A DNA stretch of 64,000 nt, taken from assembly GCF_000203815.1 (NCBI RefSeq), contig NW_004457729.1, forward strand, positions 4,092,674 through 4,156,673, read 5' to 3'. The position numbers were made by a program, and so were the translations under genes. Below the pieces are notes generated by a model, which saw only the letters and a list, made by a program, of their open reading frames with translations, ran no database searches and had not been told where the DNA came from. This document shows positions 1-12,316 of this stretch, one piece after another (the first letter of the stretch is position 1; the number at the start of each line of letters is the position of its first letter). This stretch comes from Cavenderia fasciculata. Lineage: Eukaryota; Evosea; Eumycetozoa; Acytosteliales; Cavenderiaceae.

Positions 1-1627
1 TGTTTAATTGGTTCAAGTGTGGATACAGTTGTTTCGAACAAAATAAATTCTTATCTTTTTGTATTTCTTCTTTGGTTTCCATTGAAAATACATTGTATAG
101 GACATCTGATTTGCGTTCATTGACACGACAATCGTAGAGATACAATGTATCGGGTGGAGCAATTGGTGAATTGATCGAGAATGGTCCCTTTAATGCAATC
201 TCTAATATTTTAACATCAACCAAACCATGACAAACAGCCAAAACAAAACCAACCATCTTTCTGATTTGATATTGAATAAAAGATTCACCTTCAATCATAA
301 ATTTGACCCATTCCTCTTGTTGTTGATCATTTGATTCTACCAAAAATGTTTCGCCAATTGTAAAGGAATGTATCTTTCTACAATTCTTTACATTTGTCTT
401 GTAAAAATTCATTTCATCAACTCTATTTATAACCTTTTTTTGTTGTTGTTGTTGTTCTTTTACTTTTTCTTCCTCCAATTCTTCCTCTTCTTCTTCTTCT
501 TCTTCACTTTCATCATCTTCATCATCACTTTGATTATTTTTACCTCTATTTTTCTTCTTTTTCTTATTATTCTTATTATTATTCTTATTATTATTCTTAT
601 TATTTTGATTATTTTGATTTTGTTGTTGTTGTTGTTGTTGTTGATTAATTAAAATTGAAGAATAAGTTTTTCTAAGAGTAGTAAAGTTGTGATAACTATT
701 TGTACCGATGAATAGTGAAAGTATCTTTTCATTGATTTCTTGCAATGTGAATTGATTGCCAAGGAATTTCTTTGGCAATACATAGTGATAGGTACGACTT
801 GAAGTTTGACGTCTTGGCATGAATGATCTAGAGGTGGTGGCCATTGAGACAATGTGAAGAGTTGGTGGAAGATAAGAATTGATTTGATCGATATAGGCAC
901 GCACACCTTCTTTGGTTTGGATCTTTTCACGATTGATGAGAATGGATGCACCGATGATGGTTGATAGCGAGTGTACACCCTTGTCGGTTCTACTTGATCG
1001 AGACCATTTGATACGAGTGACATCACCAAAGTTGGTTGGAAGGATCATACCAGAGAGAAAGAGAGCCTTTTCCAAATAATTCTCTAATGCAGGATACTTT
1101 TCTTCATAGGTGTACTCTAGACCAAAGTGACCGGTACCAACATAACTAAAGAGCATAGCAACTGGTGTCTTTTGTCGTTTTGTCTCTGACGATGAATTCT
1201 TGTCGACCACCTCTTTGTTTTCATTGTAGAATGCGTTACACAGTTGGATGTGTTTCTCCATCTCTTCATTCTTGTACTTTAATGAACGTTCTCTATCGAT
1301 ATCTCTCTTTTCTTGACTAACCGATGATGTTGGTGAACTTTTAAACTTTTCATCGTGTTTTAATCTTTTGATTCTACCTTGTTGAATGAATGCTTCTTTA
1401 TCATGATAGTTTCTACCCTTTGTAATATCTACTTTTTGTTCATCTACTACTCCTCCTACTACTGTTGCTGTTGTTGTATCTTTTAGATCATCTACTACTT
1501 TCTTTTCATCAGTGTTGTTTGCTGCTTCTTCTTCTGGATGATTTCTTTTTAATTGTTTTTGTTGTTCATTATTATTTTCAGTTACTACTAATACTGGTGC
1601 TACGGTACTTGAACTATCACCTTCCAT
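1..1627 (-). CDS. tRNA pseudouridine synthase, TruA/PUS1 family (3' end off window)
   Basis: Converts uridine to pseudouridine in tRNA. The single open frame starts at the ATG at 1625-1627 and runs off the left edge, giving about 541 residues here with no visible intron. The catalytic motif SRTDKGVHS lies around residue 215 (Asp). A later FIQYQIRKMVGFV stretch is the TruA-fold motif usually written R-x-x-V-R-x-hydrophobic-V-G. Residues 1-140 are a charged low-complexity leader. A Gln/Asn/Lys tract followed by an Asp/Glu-rich tract of about 75 residues (nucleotides about 425-655) interrupts the fold between LRKTYSSI and the second half. PUS1-like enzymes are commonly nuclear; no organelle signal is obvious. 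TruA membership is firm; choosing PUS1 over PUS3 is inference. Confidence 0.88.
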   Translation of the reverse strand, partial: MEGDSSSTVAPVLVVTENNNEQQKQLKRNHPEEEAANNTDEKKVVDDLKDTTTATVVGGVVDEQKVDITKGRNYHDKEAFIQQGRIKRLKHDEKFKSSPTSSVSQEKRDIDRERSLKYKNEEMEKHIQLCNAFYNENKEVVDKNSSSETKRQKTPVAMLFSYVGTGHFGLEYTYEEKYPALENYLEKALFLSGMILPTNFGDVTRIKWSRSSRTDKGVHSLSTIIGASILINREKIQTKEGVRAYIDQINSYLPPTLHIVSMATTSRSFMPRRQTSSRTYHYVLPKKFLGNQFTLQEINEKILSLFIGTNSYHNFTTLRKTYSSILINQQQQQQQQNQNNQNNKNNNKNNNKNNKKKKKNRGKNNQSDDEDDESEEEEEEEEELEEEKVKEQQQQQKKVINRVDEMNFYKTNVKNCRKIHSFTIGETFLVESNDQQQEEWVKFMIEGESFIQYQIRKMVGFVLAVCHGLVDVKILEIALKGPFSINSPIAPPDTLYLYDCRVNERKSDVLYNVFSMETKEEIQKDKNLFCSKQLYPHLNQLN

Positions 1628-2131
1628 TTTAATAGAGATATAACGAAAATATTACATGTATAATATTTTCGTTAAATTTAAAAAAAATTAAAAAAAAAAA
1701 AAAGAATTCTTTGGTATTTGATTCAAGGTAGAATACATACTCTTCGTCTAGAGTCCAGTTAAAAGCTGACTTCTTGACGGTGTACAATTCACATTTGAGA
1801 GAGAAGACACTGTCCTCATGGACGACAAGTCAACATTGGAGACTCTCAAATCGTCCAGATCACGGTAGAGTAGAACCTACAGATTCCTGATTAACAACAT
1901 TGAATTTACATCTTCTTATCCGATAATCATTATCAAAATTCACTAGAAAGCACTATCTTCAAGAAAATCAACATTCGGAATGTAGAAAGTATCAAAGATT
2001 CTTTCAACAGACCTCGCGAGATCCCAAATATTTATCAAAGAAGTGTAACAATCTTTGATATTATCTACGTAATGGATATGCTAACCGATTCAAAAAGGTA
2101 AAAAAACATCAGCATACTATACTTTTTTTTT
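1628..2131 (-). pseudogene. Relic-like island: degenerate coding-looking DNA with two inverted repeats
   Basis: This gap between the pseudouridine synthase start and the end of the giant minus-strand gene is richer in G+C than the other gaps. On the minus strand it translates in short coding-looking stretches spread over more than one frame, for example CELYTVKKSAFNWTLDEEY and SVERIFDTFYIPNVDF, with no continuous frame. It also holds two perfect inverted repeats: a 9-bp stem at 1793-1801/1843-1851 and a 10-bp stem at 1991-2000/2050-2059. It could be a decayed gene of unknown family or a structured RNA. I recognise no family. Confidence 0.3.
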
Positions 2132-5100
2132 TTATTGATTACAAACTAATGGGGTATTCATACGAACTGTATAACTACAAGGTGATGATTGTTCTAAACT
2201 AGTCACAGATGTTTGGTTGGTACCTGTAGCACAATAAAATATAATCGATAAAATAGGTTCATTGGGAGAGCATTGTAATGGTAGAGGTTGGTTTTTAGAT
2301 GCGTTGGCAGGGTTGGTGGTTTTAGTTGTCAATGTAGATGGATTCGTATTTTTATAGATCAATGCAATTGAACCTCCATAATTTGATACCCATTGACTAT
2401 TTGAATTGTTGGCAACTAAAATCCATCTATTATAATTGTAACTGCTCAAATTATTATTACTATTGTTATTGGTTACCAACATACATGATGCCATATCATT
2501 GATTGATATTCCATTATTATTATTATTATTATTATTTATATATTGATCACCTAATTTTTGTATACATTGATTTGATGTTCCACAAATACTAAAAATTAAT
2601 GTTTTCTTTTTTAATTTTTAGTAAAAATAAATAAATTAATAAATATGTTTTTTGATTATAAATTAATTTCTTTTTCAAATATACATACAGTTTCATAACC
2701 AATTTTTGAAACAATTTGATAATCAACTCTTGATAGAGGAGTAAAATCAATACCTTGATATCTACATTTTGGATTTGAACAAGCACTTGGAGTGATCATA
2801 TAGATATCATATTCACAAGGTGATGATTCTTTGATCCATACGGTTGCAATGGTACTTCCACATGCCAAATGTATTCTAGTTGTTCTTGGTTTTCCACCTG
2901 GACACACTGGTTTTGTAGTTTTAATGGTCAGTGTAGCTCCGGTATTATTTGCCACATTTGGTGACCACGTTGAAAATACAGTCTCACCCAAATGAACGAC
3001 TGGTGAGCCTACTTTAGACAGCGATGTTTGACAAACTGATAACCCATAGTTTGATGAATTTTTTACCTTGTACGTACATGTATCACATACTCCACAAACA
3101 TTCCATTCATATTTATATTCTTGTGATACCTGTTGTTTTTGTATTCTACCATTAATACTAACATTCTTTTCTTCTATTGATTTAATTGTTTTTTCAAATG
3201 TAATTCTATATATAGATACAAAAAAAACAATTAATTAATTAATTTAAACAATCTTTTCTTTCTTTTTTTTTTTTTTTTTTATAAGGCATACAAAGACATT
3301 GAAGTAAAATCTAAACCATTATAAATACAAGAAGGATAAGATGAACGATCAATCATTGGGATATTGGTATTTGGATATGTGACAGTGGGAGGTTGAATGG
3401 TTACTGAAGGAGTCCAAGAATAAGGAGTGAAATAAGTTGATAGACTAGATGGTTTATCGAAAAGTGACAAGACAATGGGACCTGGTCCAGAGACGGAAAT
3501 GTTGCTATCATCAATGTCGAGAGAATATTTTCCATCGAGTTGAGATTTTGTTTTGAATTGAGTACCATAGTAGATGGCATTGATTGTGATTCCACCCAAA
3601 CCAGATTCTTGTCCCTCTCGAATAAAATTACGATTCAAATCATTAAAGACATATCCACTAACAACAATCTTTGAATAATTGAATGGATAGGTATTGGCAA
3701 GCCATGTTGACGATTGTTCAAGTGTAATAATATTTCGAATATTTTTGGGTGGTGGTGATGCAAGTCTTGGGAATTGACATGATCTTTTGCGAGTAGAGAG
3801 TGGAAGTATGTTGGTACACACCAATTTAGTGACTCTATCAATATATAGTTGAGGTGGGTTATTTATATCATAATCATTTCTAATTATAATATTTTGACCA
3901 AATCTTGAAAATGATGGATAATCATTGAATAAATCTGTTGCTGCAATTTCAATGATCCAAGTCGTAGAAGAAGAAGAAGAAGAAGAAGAGGTTGTTGCCT
4001 TTCTTGTTGGATTTATATTTCTTGTTGAATTGTTGATTATATATAATGGATTGTTCAAGTTGGTTTGTTCAAATATATTGACTAGTTGATCTGGTGGTGT
4101 AGTGGCAGACACTATAGCGGTGATTGGTCCACTGGCAAATGATTTTGTTTGTACACTAGTAGAAAAGGTAAATCTACCAATCGGAAGAGTAATGGTAAAC
4201 AATGATTTAAAATGTGATTGCAATGACATTGAAACTGGACCACTGAATCTATCCAATGTAAAGAATCCAACGTTCATTTCCAGCGATGTAGTTTGTGGTG
4301 GTTGGAAATTAAATGGTATATTATTGAAAATAGGAATGAGTGATTTATCACTTGATTGAATGACTACCAAACATGATAAAGGACAGTCAATCGATTGACG
4401 ATAGTTGGATAACTTTAACTTTCTCGTTTCCTGTTTACCATTGTAATTTGTCTTTACCAACACAATTACACTTGATAGTTGAGCAAAAGACAGAGGAACA
4501 GGAGGAGGAAGTCGAGTTTTAGAACCTACACCACCAATACTATTTATAATTTCACTATCAATGACCAAATTTAAATTGACAGTGTACTTGAAAGAGATTA
4601 AAATTAAACCATCTTCTTTTGTTGTACTGGCTGTACAATCATTTGGTAGATTAAACTGTAAAGTTGCTAGACATTGAGTATTATTTGTTATTCCTTTACA
4701 CCATCCATATTGATGTGGATTGTATTCACCGTTGGTGACTGAAATATTTTGATTTCCATATTTCATGAAACCACTACATCCATAGTCACCATAGTTTGGA
4801 TTGAGATTGTAAAGATTGGAATAAAGATAACCAATCATCACTTTTACAGATGATATATAGTCAATGTCTATTGAATTTTCATTCAATTGGGTGATAATGG
4901 TCGTTTCATTGAGGTATGAAGAAGAGGAAGAGGAAGATAATGGACTATTGTTGAAAATAACCATTACACTTTTGAGAAGATAAGATACTTGACTCGGAAT
5001 AAAGTCAGATCCTATGATTGTCACTCTTTTAAGTGTGGAGTCGATCGATATTGATTTAATCAATGGCGGATTGTAAGAGAATATAGGGGTGATACCAATA

Positions 5101-8100
5101 GTTTTTTGATCACGAACCGATAGGTCCAACCGCAGATTGGCACCAATACCTTTTGGCAATAGACATTCTATAAATGTGGCAAATTGAGAGCATTGATCGG
5201 TAATATCAATCGATTGATTAATACGGATATAGTTGATTGATTCACTGGTCATACCCAATCCACTACCATATAGATGTATAAACTGACCAACAGTTGGTAT
5301 CCTTGTTGATGAAAGGTACTGAATCTCTGCAGCAGCAAAATAAAATGGAATACGATTGGATAGTTGACCATCTACTTGAACCAAAAGAGGGAATGGTCCA
5401 AATGAATTGGATGGAGGTACTCTACATTGAATGGTGGTCGTATTGTATTCCAACACAAAGCATCTATAATCTCCAATATTGACTAGTGGTGGTGAAAGAT
5501 TGGTACCAAATCTCAAACCAATAATTGTGATTACTTCCCGATCGGTCTTGCTCCAAATAGATACCGATGAACTAGAGGTACCATTTAATACACGTTGAAT
5601 GGTTGGTGGTGAATAGGATATCATTGATTCGTTGATATCATCGTTTTGATAGGTCGACAATGTATCACCAATAAAAACTCTAACCAATCTATTTCGACCG
5701 ACCGCTCCACCGATCAAATTCATTTTACATATAATTTGGGTATGAGTAATCGATTGTATGCTACATAAATCTTGACCAATAAAAACTTGTACCTTGTTCT
5801 TTTCAAAACCAAAATTTAATCCTTTAATTGTAATAATACTATTATTATCAATTAATTTTGGACCAACATTATAAATAATTGTATCTATAAAAAAAAATAA
5901 AATAAAAAAAGTTAGCAAATCTAAATCTATATATATATTTCTTTTTTTTTTTTCTTTTTTACTTACCATTATAATTAAAAAAGAAATTAGATTGAGATGA
6001 TTGATCTTTAATTTTAATTTGATGAGATTTACCAATATTAGGAGGAACAATACAAATTAATTTAGTATTTGATATAAACATTGTTTGTAAACATTCCTTT
6101 TCACCAATCATAGCTACATTGTATTCTGTAAAATAGAAACCAATCATTGTAATTTGGTAACCACCAGTTGTCAGTCCAGATACTTGTTGTATGTTTGATA
6201 TGGTAGGTCCGATATTTTTACATAATCCATTGTCTATAATTATTTTTTCAACCTTTCCCTCTACACTTGTAGAATTGATCTTTGTAATATTTAAAATATT
6301 ATCCAAAAGTAATTTGTTGTTTACAAGAGCAACATCGCAAATTGAGTTATTAACAAGTGTGATCAAGAGACCAAAGTTGTTTGTCTTTAAAGTTGAAGGT
6401 GATGGTAAATAGAATAAATCTACGCCACCATTTATATTCTTATTAAGTTGAATTGAATTGATAGAGTTGATAGCCATTACTATTAAATTGGTTATTGATA
6501 CAATTGATAGTGGATTATTACAAAGATCAACTATATAACTTGAATTATTACTAATAGTGTTATTATGATTAGAGTATTTGTAACATAGTGTAATATCATC
6601 AGAACGAATTTCATGATAAATATCCTCCAAGTACTCTAATAGTTGAGATGATTGTTGTTGTTGAGGATTGTTTAATAATATTTGAATGGCTTGATTGTTT
6701 TCATTGATGGTAATCCACATATCCAATGATTTCATTATTCTATCAATTACTTCTTGACCCAAGTTATTTGTATTAAAACTTTCAATAATATCATTTGGTA
6801 AAGGTGACAACTCTCTTTCTCTACTATTTTTTGAAATATTTTTAGACTGTTGTTGTTGTTGTATTTCAGGTGGTGTAATGACAAGGTTGTAATATAATAT
6901 ATTTAAATTTTGCATGGTTGATGTAGAGGATAGAGGATCTAATAGATTGTTGAAATAATTATTAATTGATAATTCATTGTTGTTGTCTGCTGCCAAACTA
7001 AAAACAAGATTTAACAATTGAATCCAATTAAATGCCATTGATCCTTGATTTTCATCACTAAATCCAGGTCTTCCATAACCAACATCATTATTTAAATCCA
7101 TTAAATCCCAAAATGCTCCAATTAAAGATATCATTTGATTATTAAAAATATTAATATTTTCAACATCTAAATTATAATCTTTTGGAAATTCAATTGCATT
7201 AAAACATTTTGGTATTATTGTATTATTTAATTTGTTTTCAATTTCCTAAATAATAATAAAATAAATTAAACTTGATATAATATTTTTCTTTTTCTTTTGT
7301 TTACATACATTAAATATTTTCATTGAAATCGATAATGATAAAGCATTAAATAGAGTTTTGGTATTGTTTGAATTTTGATAACTGGAATAGGCTGTTGGTG
7401 ATTGAGAGACAATTAATTGAAGGGTTTGTAGATAAATTAATTCAATTGAACATTGTTGACTGTTGCTATAGATAATTGAGGTTTGATCAAATGTTGAACG
7501 ACTATTGGAAGGATTTCTACCATCAATATCATATTTAATTTGAATTGGTTTATCAATCCAATCGGTAAATATGATTGATAGTGGTGAATTGTCAGAGGTG
7601 GTGGTGAATTGTTGAATAATATTCTTAAACTTTTTAGCAACCATAATATCATGTTGAAACTCTATCCAACCGTCATCTACAAATTTCAATCTATCTATTG
7701 GTCTTGAAACAATAGAGGGAGATGAAAACGTTGATGATGGTTGTTTTAAATTTAATGGTGGGAAATCTATATTATTATTATTATTATTATTCTTAATTTG
7801 TTGTTGATTTAAATTATTTAATTGAATTGAATTATCCAATGTACAAGCAATAGGTCTGCTATAAGAATCTAATTGATAGATACAACAATAAATATTATCT
7901 GTAATTGATGCAGCAGTATAAAGGAGACTGTATAACCTTTTATCTGTAAACATATATCTACTCGAAAATCCAATACCATCTTGGCTCTCTTCTCGATTTC
8001 TTATTGATTTTGATGTAAATGATGATTGACTTGAACTGATTTGTACAAATTGTTTTAAAAGTTTGGTTCTAACTCCATTGTTGTAGTTTTCTCTCTTTTT

Positions 8101-10868
8101 AAATGATACACTATTATTCTTGTTGTTGTTGTTGTTGTTGTTGTTTTGATATCTTATTGGAATATTAAAAGTTTGAGGGAATATTTCCAAAATTTCAAAC
8201 GAAACACCAATACTACTACTATTGTTGATGGGTTGACCTAATGAATTTAAAATTTCCAATGGTTGAGAAAATGGTATTGACCATGGTAAAAGAGTTGTTT
8301 CATCTTCATCCTGACTAGTAGAATAATATGATACCATTCTATTAAAATAAAATGATAAATGATCATTTTTAAAACATAATATTCCTCCTCCTTTTTTTTC
8401 CTAATAATAAATAAATAAATAATAAATAATAAATAAATATTAATTTAAATATTCTTGAAAAGTATAAAATTGTTTTATCTTACATACTTGACCAATATTT
8501 CTATTTAAATCACCAACACAAAAAATTGAAATATCAAACCCACTTGATTTGATTGGGTACATGCTATAAGCTTGTTTAGAATATAAATTAATCCTACCTT
8601 TTGAATTAATTAAACCTTCTTTATCAAAATATGCTAAATTAAAAACAAATTAATAATATGTAAATATTTATCCTCTTTTTTTTTTTTTTACATACATAAA
8701 TATTCAACATTTGATAATTTGGCTTGAATTGAATTCTTTGGATCCAATTTTAAATTTTGAGGATTATAAAAATGATTTGATGATTGGGAAACAGTACAAC
8801 CTTCGACAAACATTGGTTGATCGTATAATTCTACAACTCTTTCCCAAATATCAACGCCGACATTCTTGTTATTGGTCGCAGAGGAGAATACTACAGTATT
8901 ATCTTTTTTACCAGATCTAGTAATATATTTGGTTATCATTCTAGGTTTTGAATTATTATTACTATTTGATTTGTTATTATTATTATTACTATTCTTTAAT
9001 ATACTTGGATATCTTCCTTGTGTTGTTGTTGTTGAAGGTGGTGTACTGTTTTCATTATTTTCATTATTATTTTGATCATCATCTTCATTATTATTATTGT
9101 CCTTAAATCTTGATTGTTGATTTAAATATTTTAAAGAAGCGGTAATACTAGTTTTAGTAAATAATACAGTATTTGATAACCCTTTAATTTTAATTGAATC
9201 ATCAATCCAATCACATTTACTATTTGAATTATTATTATTTAAAAAACTTGAACATTCCTACAAAAAAAAAAAACGATCAACAACAATTAATTCATTTCCA
9301 TTTCATTTGTTGTATGATATCACCATACATACATTTAAATAATTTGATTTTAAAGAATTTAAATTATCAATAAATGAATTCTGATTATTTCTATTATTAA
9401 AATCATCAATATTTGAATTATTATTAATTAATCGATAAGAGTATAAAGCTGCATTTGTTTGAGCATAATATTTCAATGCAACTTGGTAATTGTCAAATTC
9501 CCTACAAAAGAAATTATGATTATTGTTTGAATTCTAAAAACATGACATGTGTTTTGGTTAGTGTTTTTGTTAAAAAGCAAATAAATAAATAAATAAATAA
9601 AGGATCCATTTGTTTAGAAAAACACATAGAGAGAGAGAGATAGAGAAAGAATATAAATATAATTTAAATAAATAGGTATTATATATATACTTAAAACATA
9701 TAATATAATTATATATAACAATATAGTAAACGTAAAACGAAGCAGAGTTCATACTACTGGTACTTACACCTCCTAGCCATCCATGGCTATCATCGGCATT
9801 GATACTATCATCTATTAAATATTCACTGTCGTCATCGTCGCTATCGGTTGTTTTGGCCTGTGTGAATGGATCTAGAAATGTCAAATTAAAGTTACCACTT
9901 GAACCTTTGACTTGTTGATAGAATTCATCGTAGATGTTTTTCAATTCTTCCGTTTCCGTTTGTGTTATCGTTTTACTCTTTGATTTGTTATTCAATTCCA
10001 ACCATCTTGAGGCTTTTTGTTTGAGTCGTGGTGGTGTTGCAATTGCTGGAAAAGCCGGTACACTATGAATTATATGTATACCATGCATAGTTGATTCATC
10101 CCACATAAACAAGCCTTTTCCTTGACCTTCTAATCCATCGAGTGGATAGGTAACAGTTTGTTCTCCACTCTGTTCATCTCGATGACCTTGAATATCATTA
10201 TAAGCCAAATAATTATAATCTCTGTATTGTAAAAATGTTGCTGCTAATGGACTTACGATAAAATCACCAATAATAATAACATTATTATTATTACCACCAT
10301 TATTGCTGATTGGTAATTTTCTAATTAAATTTGATTTCCAAGATGGTTGAATATTAAGAGAATCTGAATAAATGTATCTTCCACCATCATTTTCATTGTC
10401 ATTGTCATTTGGTTGTTGTTGATTTGCTACCCAATAAATATACCACCAATCTACTTGTTTTTGAAAATTTGAACCAGTTGTGATAGGGTCTTGTTGTTGA
10501 TCTGAAAGACCTCTACATGTTAATCGACCATAGTAACGATAGTAAGCTGGGTCAGATGTCATTGTACCATTCACCTCTACCGTCACTCTAAATCTTCGAT
10601 TTGAAAGGTAGACTGGAAGAGTACAAGTGATGGAACGATCATCAAACACACTTTGTACAATACACTGACCAGCCCCAACCAAATTGACGACAATATTTGA
10701 AATGTCATCTCCAAATGCTCTTCCTTTGATTTCAATTGTCTTTACAACTCCAATCTTGCCTTTGGATGGCACTACTTGTTCAATGCCCAGAAACGGAAAT
10801 GCCAAAACATGGTGACAACTGGATTTAATTAAAAATATTAAATAAATTAATATTAATAATCTATTCAT
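2132..10868 (-). CDS. Giant secreted DNase II / IPT-TIG / SdrD-B / MRH protein
   Basis: Nine exons were spliced by eye: 10868-9768, 9533-9333, 9257-8696, 8633-8488, 8400-7309, 7245-5967, 5884-3292, 3205-2689, 2605-2132. All phases close, giving 2654 residues. The start is the ATG at 10868, which opens a hydrophobic signal peptide (MNRLLILIYLIFLI). Then come one IPT/TIG domain (about 27-115); a DNase II domain (about 115-690: VDWWYIYW, GKGLFMWDE, HSVPAFP, FCVGDLNRN, GGGILC) swollen by Asn-rich inserts; an unclassified block to about 1365; about five TIG repeats (to about 1800); an SdrD-B-like domain (GYVFNDLNRN, about 2197-2250); and two Cys-rich MRH domains (from about 2311). The second HxK of DNase II is not visible, so nuclease activity is doubtful. 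It lies head to head with its paralogue at 12317. The last acceptor is the least certain junction. Confidence 0.78.
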
Positions 10869-12214
10869 CACAAATAATAAAAATGTTTAATTAAATAAAA
10901 TAAATAAATAAATAAAATAATTATCACTATTATTACTACTACTACTAATATTATTATTTGTTATTATTATTTTTAGATATTTTTTAATTAAAATGTTTAA
11001 AAAATAAAGTAAAGACTCTTAACCAATACTATCCCCTAACAATTTCCGAAATTGGGCATGGATTTGACTTCAAACAGAAACCGACACTATAGTACGTGTT
11101 GTAGTAGTGATGGTAGTAGTAGTAGTGTTGATGGTGACGATAAATGGGTGGTACAAATAGTACTAACGATTAAAGTAACTATCATGCATTCATATAATAA
11201 TAGTGTTGGAAATAACAATACCAATAATACTACTCTTTAGACACAAAGAGAGAGAGAGAGAGGAAGAGGATAAGAAGAATAATAGCAGTAGGTAGCGTAG
11301 CGTAGACAAGAGAAAGGACATATATTAATTTGATATGGATGGGAATAGATAGATCACTCAATTGATCATATCATCTGAGTGTGAGGAGTGGAGAAGAGAA
11401 AAGAATGTGTAGAAGCAAAATTGACGATATATATATATATAACAACAGATCTTGAATGTGTGTGTTTCGAGAGAGGGGTACATACATTTGATTTTAACCA
11501 AAACAAGTGTCGTTCAACTGATCAGTTGAATGTTGACTATTATGATGATTGGTCATTATAAGATCTTGTTACCAATCAAATTAACTCAATCATTTATATA
11601 TCATGATTCATTACACACCACGATGCATCATAAAAGTAGCTACCACCACCACCACCATATCGTTGCTGAAAGAAGAGTTGTAGAGTTGTCGTCATCCACT
11701 CTGTTATTATATGTGTGTTACTCGTGTCATGTCGTTTCTGCTTTGAAATCTATCTATCTATCTCTATGCACACAAGTAAATAAATACAAGTAAGAAATGT
11801 GTGAAGTTCATTGTACGCATTCTCTCTATTTTTGTATTGAATTATTTTGGTTTATAATATTATCATTCATTCACTTTATCGGTTGAATATTTATGATATA
11901 CCAACAACATACACTATCTATTTACAAATGGGTAGTTGAATATAATCCTTACATCTATATGCACTAGCTTATACAATCAATCAATCCTCAACACCCTACC
12001 TCTTGTCTACATCTATCAATCTCTCTGACCAACACACATTATGATGATGATGATGATGATAAAGGTGATTGAGAGTCTGGTTTGACTTGGAAACAAAGTG
12101 TAAAGAGTAAGAGTGTTATCTTTAAAAAAATACAGGTTAATCAACAACCTACTTTTTACTTTTTAACTTCTACACTAATATTACTACTACTACTAAAATT
12201 TAATATTATTTCCC

Positions 12215-12245
<31 letters not shown>

Positions 12246-12316
12246 ATATTATTTGTATGTCAATCTATTTATTATTATTATTATAATTTAAATATATAAA
12301 TATAATCATCTCGACA
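10869..12316. promoter_or_regulatory. Divergent intergenic promoter region, 1.45 kb
   Basis: This gap separates the two divergent DNase II-TIG genes and must hold both promoters. It contains AT-rich stretches, an (AT)n run at about 12217-12240, short GA and TATC tracts, and a near-identical ATTACTACTACTACTAA-type tract close to each start codon (about 10931 and 12180). Short open frames inside (for example 11052-11240 and 11530-11793) are low-complexity and look like chance. No tRNA or other known RNA gene was seen. Confidence 0.5.

Noticed and set aside
4102-4359. 85-codon open frame on the plus strand inside the TIG gene
   Set aside because: It lies antisense to a well-supported exon and shows no domain; it is a shadow of the real frame.
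11052-11793. Short open frames in the divergent intergenic region
   Set aside because: Low-complexity, no splice or domain support, and composition like the surrounding non-coding DNA.
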